The notes under the pieces are model-generated. The model searched no databases, was not told the DNA's origin, and saw nothing but the letters and a program-made list of their open reading frames with translations. Shown in pieces: positions 8,100 through 18,510 of a stretch of DNA of 64,000 bases. Source of the stretch: Coriobacteriaceae bacterium (GTDB lineage: Bacteria > Actinomycetota > Coriobacteriia > Coriobacteriales > Coriobacteriaceae); NCBI GenBank assembly GCA_025993015.1, contig DAJPFV010000001.1:682001-746000 (forward strand). Reading direction: 5' to 3'. A program made the translations under genes and the position numbers. Within the stretch, counting starts at the first letter, position 1. The number at the start of each line of letters is the position of its first letter.

Positions 8100-8555
8100 C
8101 TACTTGTTGGGGAAGGAATATCCTTCAACCGTCACGTGCAGTACCACGACGCGGGGATCCGCGGCATCAGCCACGACACGGTAGGCCTCGTCGATCTCGA
8201 CGACAGCAACGCCGCCGGCGGGAATCGTCACAGTCTCCCCCGCACCCTCAAAGCGCTCGCGATCATCGATATCGCTGTAGGCGCGGGTGCAGGTGAGGCC
8301 TGCCTTGGGAGCAACCTCGACAGTCAGGTCGCCGTCGAGCGGGGCGAGCACGGCATGATAGCGACGGTGACCGACCAGATCGGCGGTAGCGGCCTCGTGG
8401 GCGTTCACCCACCAATACACCAACGAGTCGCCGATGGAGTACGCCACATCGTGCTGCAGTTCAGAAACGCCGTCGAGCGCCTGGCCGGTACGCATCCACT
8501 TCTTGACGGACTTCATCTGAGCATCGAAGTCGGCACGCGAGTTAAAGACATGCAT
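8100..8555 (-). CDS. ebgC: Beta-galactosidase beta subunit, YhcH/YjgK/YiaL family
   Basis: A 151-residue cupin-like protein of the YhcH/YjgK/YiaL family. As EbgC in Escherichia coli it binds EbgA and is needed for full activity. Visible features are MHVFNSRADFDAQMKSVKKW at the start and a C-terminal VVVLHVTVEGY strand. It begins 3 bp after the ebgA stop codon, so the two are translationally coupled. The downstream gap (7947-8099) holds nothing that could be recognised beyond short inverted stretches. Confidence 0.88.
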   Translation of the reverse strand: MHVFNSRADFDAQMKSVKKWMRTGQALDGVSELQHDVAYSIGDSLVYWWVNAHEAATADLVGHRRYHAVLAPLDGDLTVEVAPKAGLTCTRAYSDIDDRERFEGAGETVTIPAGGVAVVEIDEAYRVVADAADPRVVVLHVTVEGYSFPNK

Positions 8556-8558
8556 GGC

Positions 8559-11500
8559 TTATGCCTCCTTAATGGGTGCCAGCGCCTGAGCCAGATCGGC
8601 AGACGTCAGCGGTCGCAGGGACACCTCAAAGCTGAAGCTCTCAAAACGGGTGCGGTAGGAATCGAGCACCTCGGAACCCCAAGAGTTCGAACCAAGGCCG
8701 AGCAGCTGGTCGTTGATGTTGACCGTAACCGTGTCGCCCGGGACAAGATCGTAGACGTGCTTAGCGTTATCGATAGCCTCGCAGCTATAGGGCCATGCGG
8801 AGAACGAGAACGGATTGGAAGCGGCGTCGCTCGGACGCGTCACGACCAGACCGTCACCGTGGCTGGAGCGCAGGGCGACCCAGCGGGTACCCTCGCGGTT
8901 GGCGCAGTCCTGGGGCATAACGTAGGGCGTGAACATGTCGTCGACCGTAGTGCGGTAATGACCGACCGGGTTGGCGCGCAGCGAGTCCGGATAGTTCTCG
9001 CCCGGGCCGTGGCCATACCACTCGACGGCACGATCACAACCGGGGACCTCGAAGGAGATGCCGATGCGCGGGATAATGTCCGAATAGTCGCCGTAGGGCT
9101 CGCCGGAAACCTTGAGGTCGACGCGGCCACTCGGAAGCACGGTATAGACGAGCTCGACGCGCATGCCGAACGCGCGGACGGGAGGAGCGATACGCTGGCT
9201 CACGGTAACGACAACCGCATTGTCGTCCTGCTTCCAAGAAACATTGCGGGTAGACGTCTGCATCACATCGATGAAGTTATCCTTCCACAGGGAGTCGTAC
9301 TCCTGGGCGTGGTTATCGACGAGCGGATGCCAAAAACCAACCTGGGGACCGGAGGTCATGACGTCGCGACCGGATGCCTTCCACTCGCTCACGGTACCGT
9401 TGACCTTGCTGAAGGTCAGCTCGCCGTTGAGGGAGCGAATACGAATCTCCTGCTCGGTCTCCTCGACCGTAAGCTCAGGACGAGTGGGGGCGGCAATTGC
9501 CGGCGCCGGATGGTTTGCGATGGCAAACTGGCTTGCACCCAGTTGGAACATCGGCTCGCACCAGGCGTGAGCCGCCATGGTGTAGGCGTGCACGGTCAGC
9601 AGGGTCTCGCCCACTGCGGCCTCGCGAATCACCAGCGGAAGCTGGACGGACTCGCCGGGGGCAACCGCACCGGGCATGAGCGTCTTGCGGCAGACCACGT
9701 CGCCGTCCACCAGGGTCTCCGCCGACAGGCAGACATCCTCGAGGGTGGTAAACCAACGCTTGTTGGTGACGGTCAGCTCGCCCGCCTCGGCATCGTAGGC
9801 CATGCGAACCGGGCAGATGACCTGGCCGTACTCGGTAAGGCCCGGGCTCGGCTGCTGCCAGGGGAACACCATGCCGTCGATGCAGAAGTTGCTGTTGTTG
9901 GGGTAATCGCCGTTGTCGCCGCCATACATGTCGTAGGCAACGCCGTCCTCGGTCACAGCAGCCAAACCGTGGTCGCACCATTCCCAAATAAACTGGCCTT
10001 GGATGCAATCCCAGCGATCGAAGACCTCCTGGTACTCGGACAGGCCTCCGGGACCATTACCCATGGAGTGGCCGTACTCGCAGTTGATGCGCGGCTTGGG
10101 GAACGGATGCTCGCCAAAGTCGTTCATCTGCGACACGCGGGAGTACATGGTGGAAATGACGTCGACGGTATCGGCGTTGCGATCCTCCTCGTAGTGGACC
10201 GGACGACCGTCGAGCTCGTGAGCTTTGGCGTACATCGCGCGGATGTTGCAGCCATAGCCGCTCTCGTTGCCCATCGACCACATGATGATGCACGCGTGGT
10301 TGCGTTCCTGCATCACCAGGCGCTCAACACGGTCAACGTAAGCCGGCTCCCAGGCAGGGTCGTCGGTGACCAGGGCGATATTGCCGATATTCTCGAAGCC
10401 GTGGCTCTCCATATCGGTCTCGGCGACCAGCATGATGCCGTACTCGTCGCACAGCTCGTAGAAGCGCGGATCGTTGGCGTAGTGGGACGTGCGCACCGCG
10501 TTGATGTTGTGCTGCTTCATGAGCTCCAGGTCGCGGCGCATGCGCTCGAGACCCACGGCGCGACCCTTGTGATCGTCGTGGTCGTGGCGGTTGACGCCAT
10601 GCATCTTAAAGTAGGTGCCGTTAAGGTAGATATGATTGCCCTCGACCGTCACCTCGGCAAGGCCTTGGCGATGCGGAACGTACTCGCTGATCTCGCCGCC
10701 GTCGTAGACCTCAAGCGTAAGGTCATAGAGGAAGGGGTCCTCGGGGTTCCAGAAGTGGGCATCGGCAACGCTGCACTCGGCATGGCCGTCGACGCACTCG
10801 CCCGTAGCGACCACATTCTGGCCATCGCTGAGCGTATACACGACGCGACTTGCGCCCTCGGCAACCGTATCGAGCGTGATCAGAGCGGCATCGCCCTCGC
10901 GGTGCGTGCGGAACCTAAAGTCGACCAGATGCGCGGCGGGACGCTGCATGAGGTACACATCGCGGAAGATGCCCGATGCCCACCACATGTCCTGGTCCTC
11001 GATGTAGCTACCATCGCTGTACTGCAGAACCTTGACCGCAAACAGGTTGTCGCCCTCGACGAGCGCGTCGGTCACGTCAAACTCGGCGGACAGGCGCGAA
11101 CCCTTGGTCATGCCGATAAACTTGCCGTTGACATACAGCTCGCCGTAGCTCTCGATACCGTCGAAGCGAATAATCTCGCGAGCGCCGGCAGGCACGGCGG
11201 GAAGTTTGACGATGCGCTGGTAGACGCCCGTAGGGTCGTCGGAGGGAACGAACGGCTGATCCACCGGGAACGGAAAACCCTCGTCGGTGTAGGCAAGGTT
11301 GCCATAGCCGTCTACCTGCCACAGGTGCGGAACCTCCACGTGATCCCACTCGGGCTTGTACGTGCAAAGTGCTTCGTTGGAGACGGCCGCGGGGCCCTCA
11401 AAAAGGCGGAACTGCCACGAGCCGGACAGCTGGACAAATCCGCGCGACAGCTCGCGGCTGTACGTAGCGGCGAGATCGGCGGTCTCATAACCCATAAAGT

Positions 11501-11567
11501 ACGCATGGGGTGCCAGGCGGTTCCTGTGGGTGAGCGCTTGGTTTTCCCAATCGTTAATGGCGTCCAT
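8559..11567 (-). CDS. ebgA: Evolved beta-galactosidase alpha subunit (GH2)
   Basis: A 1002-residue glycoside hydrolase of family 2 that cleaves beta-galactosides in the cytoplasm. It shows the LacZ-type order: sugar-binding jelly roll, immunoglobulin-like domain, TIM barrel, then a C-terminal beta-sandwich domain. The acid/base Glu lies in GNESGYG (about residue 435) and the nucleophile Glu in CEYGHSMGN (about residue 497). The N-terminal WENQALTHRNRLAPHAYFM is typical of EbgA. AAGGAG precedes the ATG at 11567. It is co-transcribed with ebgC, and two LacI operators bracket the promoter. Confidence 0.95.
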   Translation of the reverse strand: MDAINDWENQALTHRNRLAPHAYFMGYETADLAATYSRELSRGFVQLSGSWQFRLFEGPAAVSNEALCTYKPEWDHVEVPHLWQVDGYGNLAYTDEGFPFPVDQPFVPSDDPTGVYQRIVKLPAVPAGAREIIRFDGIESYGELYVNGKFIGMTKGSRLSAEFDVTDALVEGDNLFAVKVLQYSDGSYIEDQDMWWASGIFRDVYLMQRPAAHLVDFRFRTHREGDAALITLDTVAEGASRVVYTLSDGQNVVATGECVDGHAECSVADAHFWNPEDPFLYDLTLEVYDGGEISEYVPHRQGLAEVTVEGNHIYLNGTYFKMHGVNRHDHDDHKGRAVGLERMRRDLELMKQHNINAVRTSHYANDPRFYELCDEYGIMLVAETDMESHGFENIGNIALVTDDPAWEPAYVDRVERLVMQERNHACIIMWSMGNESGYGCNIRAMYAKAHELDGRPVHYEEDRNADTVDVISTMYSRVSQMNDFGEHPFPKPRINCEYGHSMGNGPGGLSEYQEVFDRWDCIQGQFIWEWCDHGLAAVTEDGVAYDMYGGDNGDYPNNSNFCIDGMVFPWQQPSPGLTEYGQVICPVRMAYDAEAGELTVTNKRWFTTLEDVCLSAETLVDGDVVCRKTLMPGAVAPGESVQLPLVIREAAVGETLLTVHAYTMAAHAWCEPMFQLGASQFAIANHPAPAIAAPTRPELTVEETEQEIRIRSLNGELTFSKVNGTVSEWKASGRDVMTSGPQVGFWHPLVDNHAQEYDSLWKDNFIDVMQTSTRNVSWKQDDNAVVVTVSQRIAPPVRAFGMRVELVYTVLPSGRVDLKVSGEPYGDYSDIIPRIGISFEVPGCDRAVEWYGHGPGENYPDSLRANPVGHYRTTVDDMFTPYVMPQDCANREGTRWVALRSSHGDGLVVTRPSDAASNPFSFSAWPYSCEAIDNAKHVYDLVPGDTVTVNINDQLLGLGSNSWGSEVLDSYRTRFESFSFEVSLRPLTSADLAQALAPIKEA

Positions 11568-11599
11568 GGTGATGCTCCTTCGTCATCGTAGTGCTTCTT

Positions 11600-11659
11600 T
11601 GTGCAACCGGTTGTCCTTATCTTACGGGCGGTACAAAAATCTGTGCAACCGGTTGTACA
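11600..11659 (-). promoter_or_regulatory. ebgAC promoter bracketed by two LacI operators
   Basis: The palindrome CAACCGGTTG occurs at 11604-11613 and 11646-11655, 42 bp (four helical turns) apart, both within TGTGCAACCGGTTGT. On the minus strand TTGCAC (11643-11648) and TAAGAT (11619-11624) form a promoter with an 18-bp spacer. The upstream operator covers the -35 and the other lies just downstream of the -10. The divergent LacI gene is the likely repressor. Confidence 0.8.
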
Positions 11660-11898
11660 ACCATGCTACTTATGTCACCCTAAGCTTAGGTGCACAGCAC
11701 GGGGCATCGTTCTTGAACTCACAGGCAACTGTCGCGCCTGCCTATGTCTCGCCCATACATGCCGTGCTCAGTCGCAGTTTGATTGCAAAACGACACCGGT
11801 CACCGGATACCATGGACGCCGTTCACGCGCGCTATAGTTATCTGTATCCGCATTAGCCTTTATCGATAGCCCACCGACCCAATTGCACAGGAGACGCC

Positions 11899-12915
11899 AT
11901 GACCCAACCAGCACGCACCGCACCCACGCTTGCCGAGGTTGCTGAAGCTGCCGGTGTTTCGCGCTCCACGGCATCGCGTGCCCTCAACGACTCCCCCCGC
12001 ATTAGCGAGGAAACTAAAAAGCGCGTCCGCGCGGCGGCGAAAAAGGTTAACTTCGTTCCCAACGCACGCGGCCGGGCGCTCGCCGTCGGACGCACGGAAA
12101 TTATCGCCGTACTGGTTACCGAGCCTTTGAGCGAGCTGTTTAGCGATCCCACCTACAGTGAGTTTTTAAGCGGCATTACCGAGGAACTTTCGGAGTCGTC
12201 TTACTTGCCCGTGATCTTGCAGGCATCTTCCTCGCATGAGCGCAACCGCGCACGCGAGCATTTTGAGCGCCGCTCGTTTGACGCCGCCATCGACGTCTCG
12301 CCCTACAAGGGCAGTGAGCTGCTCGAGGTGCTGCGCGAGCTGGGCGTACCCACTGTGTTATGCGGCCAGCTCGAGGGCCATCCCTATCGCGACGTGTTCT
12401 CGACGGTCTACTCCGACGACGAAGAGGGCGGACGCTTTGCGGCGCTCGCTATGAAAGATCGCGGACGCAAGGACATCGTTGCCGTGCTGGGGCCGCAGGA
12501 TAACCCCGCCGTCATCGACCGCCTTCGCGGCTACCGTGCAATTTTGGGCGAAAGCCTTCCGGATGAAAATGTCATCTATACCGGATGGAGCAGCGGAGAC
12601 GGCTACCAAGCCACGCGGCGGTTGCTCGCGCGCGAAATACATGCCGACGGCGTGCTATGCGGATCGGACCGTATCGCAACCGGCGTTATCGCCGCATTCA
12701 ACGAAGCAGGAATTAGCGTACCCAAAGACGTTTCGGTCGTGGGCTTCGATGACCACGAGGTCGCAGCTCGCAGCGTCCCCGCGTTGACGACCATTCGTCA
12801 GCCGCTTCGCGAGGAAGGCCGCATGGCCGCAGGCATTGCGCTCGATATGATCAATGGCGCCGTGCCCACCACCACCGTCATGCACATGCAGCTCGTTCAG
12901 AGAGACTCACTGTAG
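11899..12915 (+). CDS. LacI-family repressor, probably of ebgAC
   Basis: A 338-residue LacI/GalR regulator. The helix-turn-helix is TLAEVAEAAGVSRSTASRAL (about residues 10-29), the hinge helix VPNARGRALA follows, and the effector domain ends with the usual TTIRQPLREEGRMAAG segment. GGAG lies 5 nt before the ATG. It is divergent from ebgA with two CAACCGGTTG operators between them, the normal layout for a local repressor of beta-galactoside use and perhaps of itself. Confidence 0.92.
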   Translation: MTQPARTAPTLAEVAEAAGVSRSTASRALNDSPRISEETKKRVRAAAKKVNFVPNARGRALAVGRTEIIAVLVTEPLSELFSDPTYSEFLSGITEELSESSYLPVILQASSSHERNRAREHFERRSFDAAIDVSPYKGSELLEVLRELGVPTVLCGQLEGHPYRDVFSTVYSDDEEGGRFAALAMKDRGRKDIVAVLGPQDNPAVIDRLRGYRAILGESLPDENVIYTGWSSGDGYQATRRLLAREIHADGVLCGSDRIATGVIAAFNEAGISVPKDVSVVGFDDHEVAARSVPALTTIRQPLREEGRMAAGIALDMINGAVPTTTVMHMQLVQRDSL

Positions 12916-12920
12916 GAAAC

Positions 12921-13059
12921 TGGGCCGGGCTTTCCGCTAGGCTGCTTTAGCGGAAAGCCCGACCCATTCCGAACGCCGATTCTGGGATGTACTTTCCGCC
13001 AGAAGCTCAACCGGAAAGTGCGACCCGTTATTTGGCTGGATTCTGGGTCGCAGTTTCCG
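12921..13059. repeat. Hairpin cluster between the LacI gene and aspS
   Basis: The first stem (12921-12939/12948-12966) starts 6 bp after the LacI stop codon and has a 13-bp perfect core. The second inverted pair (13012-13026/13045-13059) matches at 14 of 15 positions. Both contain the half-site CGGAAA..CGACCC in different orientations. It may act as a bidirectional terminator; no long T-tract follows on the plus strand. Confidence 0.6.
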
Positions 13060-13103
13060 CGACGCCCGGTCATCCCAAGCCCTCACAATCTCGGCGCATA
13101 AAA

Positions 13104-13134
13104 AACGAGGAAAGGCACACGTCCTTCCCTCGTT
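13104..13134 (-). terminator. Terminator of aspS
   Basis: The arms AACGAGGAAAGG and CCTTCCCTCGTT pair at 11 of 12 positions around a 7-nt loop. On the minus strand they are followed by TTTTTATG. Confidence 0.85.
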
Positions 13135-13157
13135 GCAAGCAATATGTAGCCGCTCGC

Positions 13158-14945
<1,788 letters not shown>

Positions 14946-15201
14946 ACCAGTGATCCTCCTTTATGGATCTGTGCCGCCCCGTGTCGTTCCGGGCGGCGTC
15001 GTACAGATTTGCCCAGCCTGCGTAAACCGCGCAGCCAGACATGGCGTTCTATCTTATCGCACCTGTGTCGATGTGCCGCGGAAAAGTAGCTCCTGCCCAA
15101 AGACTTGACGGAGACGAAACAATTGCCGCACCGTGGCACCCGCCCGCGCTCGTCACGTGCGACAATATGCCCCAATAAAACAGCACTTGGAAAGGCCCGT
15201 C

Positions 15202-15837
15202 ATGACTGCACGCCTCATCGTTATGGATATCGACTCCACGCTCATCAACCAGGAGGTCATCGACCTGTTGGGCGAAGAGGCCGGCGTAGGCGAACAGGTG
15301 GCACAGATCACCGAACGCGCCATGCGCGGCGAGCTGGACTTTAAGCAAGCGCTCGTGGAGCGCGTGGGGCTGCTCGCCGGCTTGGACGACAGCGTGTTCG
15401 AGCGCACCTTTGAGCGCGTGACGTTTACCCCCGGCGCGCTGGAGCTTGTGCGCTCGGCACACAGCAAGGGCTGGAAGGTCGGCGTGGTGAGCGGCGGCTT
15501 CCACGAGGTCGCCGACAAAATCGCGGCCGCCGCGGGCATCGATTTTTGCCTGGCCAACCGCCTGGAGGTCGTGGACGGCAAGCTCACCGGTAAGTTGGCT
15601 GCCGACATTGTGACCAAGGAGTCCAAGCTCATCCAGCTGCTGGACTGGGCAGTTGAGTGCGGCGTCGACATGGCCCACACGGTCGCTATTGGCGACGGGG
15701 CAAACGACATCCCCATGATCCAGGCCGCGGGCACGGGCATCGCGTTTTGCGCCAAGCCTAAGACGCGCGAAGCCGCCCCGTTTGCCATCGACGAGCGCAA
15801 CCTGATGCTCGCCATGGACATCATCCTGCGTGACTAG
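15202..15837 (+). CDS. serB: Phosphoserine phosphatase (HAD family)
   Basis: A 211-residue haloacid dehalogenase-type phosphatase that makes L-serine from phosphoserine. Motif I is DIDSTLI (residues 9-15), motif II is VVSGG, and motif III/IV is IGDGANDIPMI. The cap-domain region between motifs I and II is of SerB type. The start at 15202 has TTGGAAAGG about 8 nt upstream; earlier in-frame starts add a tail without homology. It could also act on related phospho-amino acids. Monocistronic, divergent from aspS. Confidence 0.88.
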   Translation: MTARLIVMDIDSTLINQEVIDLLGEEAGVGEQVAQITERAMRGELDFKQALVERVGLLAGLDDSVFERTFERVTFTPGALELVRSAHSKGWKVGVVSGGFHEVADKIAAAAGIDFCLANRLEVVDGKLTGKLAADIVTKESKLIQLLDWAVECGVDMAHTVAIGDGANDIPMIQAAGTGIAFCAKPKTREAAPFAIDERNLMLAMDIILRD

Positions 15838-15873
15838 CCGATCCGTCTAACAATTGAATCAGTCTGTCCTATA

Positions 15874-15907
15874 GTTTCCGAACAATTTTGTCTTAGTGTT
15901 CGGAAAC
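15874..15907 (+). promoter_or_regulatory. Palindromic operator upstream of larB
   Basis: GTTTCCGAACA and its exact reverse complement are separated by 12 bp, 45 bp before the larB start. A weak promoter (TTCGGA, 18 bp, TAGACT) overlaps the right arm. The operator would suit a dimeric regulator; the TetR-family gene at the end of this operon is one candidate. Confidence 0.6.
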
Positions 15908-15951
15908 ATACCCTTTGAGTGCTAGACTTTGCGCCGTCGAAGGGAACATAT

Positions 15952-16734
15952 ATGGATAAGCGAGATCTTGAGCAGCTGCTGAGCGATGTTGCCGACGGAG
16001 CAGTCGCCCCGGCAGTCGCCCTCACGCGCATCCAGACGGCGCCAACCGCCGATCTGGGTTTTGCGCAGCTCGATCTTTCGCGCGGAGTGCGCCAGGGAGC
16101 CGGCGAGGTTGTCTACGGCGCCGGTAAAACCGCCGAGCAGATTGCCGCCATTATCGAAGCGCTGCACGATGCCGGCCAGGAGCGCATCCTGGTCACGCGC
16201 CTGGACGCCGAAAAGGCAGCCCGCACCTCGGAACTCCTCGACAACGGCATCGACCTGGGATATGTCCCGGACGCACAGCTCGCCCTCGTAGGAGGCAAGC
16301 CCTCCCCTACCGGCAATGGACGCATCGTCGTCGCCTGCGCCGGTACGAGCGACTTACCCGTCGCCGAGGAGGCCGCGTTGACGGCCGAGTTCTATGGCAA
16401 CGAGGTCGACCGCCTCTACGACGTGGGTGTCGCCGGCCTGCACCGTCTGCTCGCGCATGCCGAGGAACTTGCCCGGGCGCAGGTGGTCATCGCCATCGCC
16501 GGCATGGAGGGCGCACTGGCGAGCGTTGTCGGCGGCCTGGTGAGCTGTCCGGTCATCGCCGTTCCCACCAGCGTGGGTTACGGCGCGAGCTTTGGTGGCG
16601 TAGCCGCGCTGCTCGCCATGCTCAACTCCTGCGCCAGCGGCGTTTCGGTCGTCAATATCGACAACGGCTTTGGTGCCGCCTACCAGGCAAGTCTTATCAA
16701 TCATCTGAGCGCCGGCACACCCCGCGCCCGTTAA
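15952..16734 (+). CDS. larB: LarB, nickel-pincer cofactor biosynthesis enzyme
   Basis: A 260-residue protein. LarB carboxylates the pyridinium ring of nicotinic acid adenine dinucleotide and hydrolyses the phosphoanhydride, the first step to the nickel-pincer nucleotide of lactate racemase. The C-terminal half has the PurE-like AIR-carboxylase core (ACAGTSDLPVAEEAALTAEF, then IAGMEGALASVVGGL and VPTSVGYGASFGG). The start at 15952 (MDKRDLEQLL) has AGGGAA 7 nt upstream. It is 10 bp upstream of larC in an apparent larB-larC-tetR operon, with larA and larD convergent about 1-3 kb away. Confidence 0.93.
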   Translation: MDKRDLEQLLSDVADGAVAPAVALTRIQTAPTADLGFAQLDLSRGVRQGAGEVVYGAGKTAEQIAAIIEALHDAGQERILVTRLDAEKAARTSELLDNGIDLGYVPDAQLALVGGKPSPTGNGRIVVACAGTSDLPVAEEAALTAEFYGNEVDRLYDVGVAGLHRLLAHAEELARAQVVIAIAGMEGALASVVGGLVSCPVIAVPTSVGYGASFGGVAALLAMLNSCASGVSVVNIDNGFGAAYQASLINHLSAGTPRAR

Positions 16735-16744
16735 GGAGCATTCC

Positions 16745-17662
16745 ATGTCCAACCATCAGCACACGCTTATCATCGACGGCACCTCGGGCATCAGCGGCGA
16801 CATGACCGTCGCGGCCCTGCTCGACCTGGGCGCCAGCGAGGAGCACCTGCGCGAACAGCTCGCCACGCTGCCGGTCGACGGCTTTGAGATTGCCGTTACG
16901 CGTGCAAACAAGCATGGCATCGACGCCTGCGATTTCGACGTCCAACTTGCAGAGGAGCTCGAGAACCACGATCACGATATGGCCTGGCTCTACGGCAACG
17001 AAGCAACCACCGAACACACGCACGAGCATGAGCACCACCATCATGACCATGGCGAGCACGAACACGAGCACTGCCACGATCATGACCATGAGGCCCACGG
17101 TCATGGCCACGAGGACCATCATCACGCCCACCACCATCACCACCGTTCTTTGGCGGACGTCACCGCCATCATCGACGGCTCGCAGCTAAGCGATGGCGCC
17201 AAGCGTCGCGCCCTCACCATTTTTTCCGTACTCGCCGCTGCCGAGGCAAAGGCTCACGGCAAAACGCCCGACACCGTCCTGTTTCATGAAGTGGGCGCCG
17301 TCGACTCCATCGTCGACGTCTGCTCTGTCGCCATCTGCCTCGATGACCTGGGCATTGAGGACATCGTTGTCGAGTCGCTCTCCGAGGGCCACGGAACCAT
17401 CCGCTGCGCCCACGGTCTCATGCCCATTCCCGTCCCCGCCGTTGTCAACCTATGCCAAGCAGGCAATATCGCCCTCACGCCCGCGCCGGTCGCCGGCGAG
17501 CTCGTGACGCCCACGGGCGCCGCCATCGTCGCCGCACTGCGCACGTCCGAGCACCTGCCAGCCCGCTACCGCATCGAAGCCGTCGGCTACGGCGCCGGCA
17601 AGCGCCCCTACGAGGGCTGCTCCGGCACGCTCCGTTGCCTGCTTGTTCACGTGGATGCATAG
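16745..17662 (+). CDS. larC: LarC N-terminal part (LarC1), nickel insertion protein
   Basis: A 305-residue protein matching the N-terminal part of LarC, the CTP-dependent cyclometallase that inserts nickel into the pincer cofactor. The start IDGTSGISGDMTVAALLDLG and the later FHEVGAVDSIVDVCSVAI are diagnostic. A His/Asp/Glu-rich stretch (about residues 90-135) is the expected metal-binding insertion. The protein stops after SGTLRCLLVHVDA, where LarC2 would follow in full-length LarC (about 400 or more residues) or through the frameshift known in Lactiplantibacillus plantarum. No LarC2 sequence is found in any frame before the next gene, which starts 2 bp later. Confidence 0.9.
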   Translation: MSNHQHTLIIDGTSGISGDMTVAALLDLGASEEHLREQLATLPVDGFEIAVTRANKHGIDACDFDVQLAEELENHDHDMAWLYGNEATTEHTHEHEHHHHDHGEHEHEHCHDHDHEAHGHGHEDHHHAHHHHHRSLADVTAIIDGSQLSDGAKRRALTIFSVLAAAEAKAHGKTPDTVLFHEVGAVDSIVDVCSVAICLDDLGIEDIVVESLSEGHGTIRCAHGLMPIPVPAVVNLCQAGNIALTPAPVAGELVTPTGAAIVAALRTSEHLPARYRIEAVGYGAGKRPYEGCSGTLRCLLVHVDA

Positions 17663-17664
17663 CC

Positions 17665-18204
17665 ATGGATGCCCGCAAAACCAAAAGCCGCGCCGCCATC
17701 GTCGCAGCATTTTCCGAGCTCCTTCGCGAGGAGGACTACGGCAAGATCACCGTCGGCGACATCATCGCTCGCGCCCATGTGGGTCGGGCCACGTTCTACG
17801 GCCTCTTCAAGAGCAAAGACTACCTACTGTCCGAGCTCGTGAGCGACATCTGTACCCACGCCCTCGACGACGATGGCACACCACTCGATGATCCGCTCGT
17901 ACAAGTCGAGCATATCCTCAACAACCTCTGGGAACGCCGTCAAGGCGTACGAGCCCTCGTAGCCGGCGCCGGCTCACGCGTCTTCGCCGACTGCCTACGC
18001 AAGACCATCATGTCACGAGCAGCCGAAACCGTCCCTACCGACCCAAACGGTCCCGCCGCCACCATGGACCGAAGCTTCCTGCTACACCACATAGCCTCAA
18101 GCTTCGTAGGAATGGTCCAATGGTGGGCCTGGCACAACTTCCAAGCCCCAAAAGAGGACGTAGCCAAAGACTACCTATCAGCCATAAAACCCCTCTTCAA
18201 CTAA
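17665..18204 (+). CDS. TetR-family regulator in the lar operon
   Basis: A 179-residue regulator with an N-terminal TetR helix-turn-helix (KITVGDIIARAHVGRATFYGLFKSKDYLL, about residues 25-53) and a C-terminal helical ligand or dimer domain. It starts 2 bp after the larC stop codon, so it is translationally coupled. Known lactate racemase operons use a Crp/Fnr regulator (LarR), so a TetR regulator here would be a different control, perhaps through the palindrome upstream of larB. The ligand is unknown. Confidence 0.85.
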   Translation: MDARKTKSRAAIVAAFSELLREEDYGKITVGDIIARAHVGRATFYGLFKSKDYLLSELVSDICTHALDDDGTPLDDPLVQVEHILNNLWERRQGVRALVAGAGSRVFADCLRKTIMSRAAETVPTDPNGPAATMDRSFLLHHIASSFVGMVQWWAWHNFQAPKEDVAKDYLSAIKPLFN

Positions 18205-18359
18205 GTAAGAAACTCATCCCAAAGCATCGCCCCAACCCAGGCCGCCACGCATCCCAAAGTGTCACTCGCACCTCAAAGCGCCTAACAACAAAGTGCCCAC
18301 CACATCCAAATTCAGATATATATGTTGGTTGCTTGTTCGAACGCAACTGGATTCCCGCA

Positions 18360-18486
18360 GGGTCCGGCATAGGTTAACTTTCCGCCGCACTCCGCAGGAC
18401 GCAAGAAGCTCCCGCCGCACGAAGTGCGCAGCGGGAGCTTCTTGCATGTCCGAGGACGCGGCGGAAAGTTAACCTATGCCGGACCC
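18360..18486. repeat. Nested inverted repeat, 29-bp outer stem (type copy 1)
   Basis: The perfect outer arms (18360-18388/18458-18486) enclose an internal loop (18389-18400 and 18446-18457), a perfect 15-bp inner stem (18401-18415/18431-18445) and a GCAC-GAA-GTGC tip. It fills the gap between convergent tetR and larD. The same architecture with different stem sequences occurs at 21300-21426. No coding signal. Confidence 0.85.
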
Positions 18487-18510
18487 GGGCGTTATATCAA
18501 TTGTTTTGGA

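Noticed and set aside
6942..11591. A 1549-codon open frame on the plus strand
   Set aside because: It runs antisense through the APC transporter and ebgA, has low-complexity composition and shows no domain. It results from high GC in the third codon positions of the real genes.
14946..15201. A T-box leader before aspS, and likewise before serS, hisS or metG
   Set aside because: No T-box sequence (TGGNACCGCG type) or antiterminator was found upstream of any of the four synthetase genes.
17452..17664. A LarC2 reading by frameshift at the end of larC
   Set aside because: The alternative frame before the TetR start is Arg/Pro-rich and unlike LarC2. The sequence after larC encodes the TetR helix-turn-helix at once.
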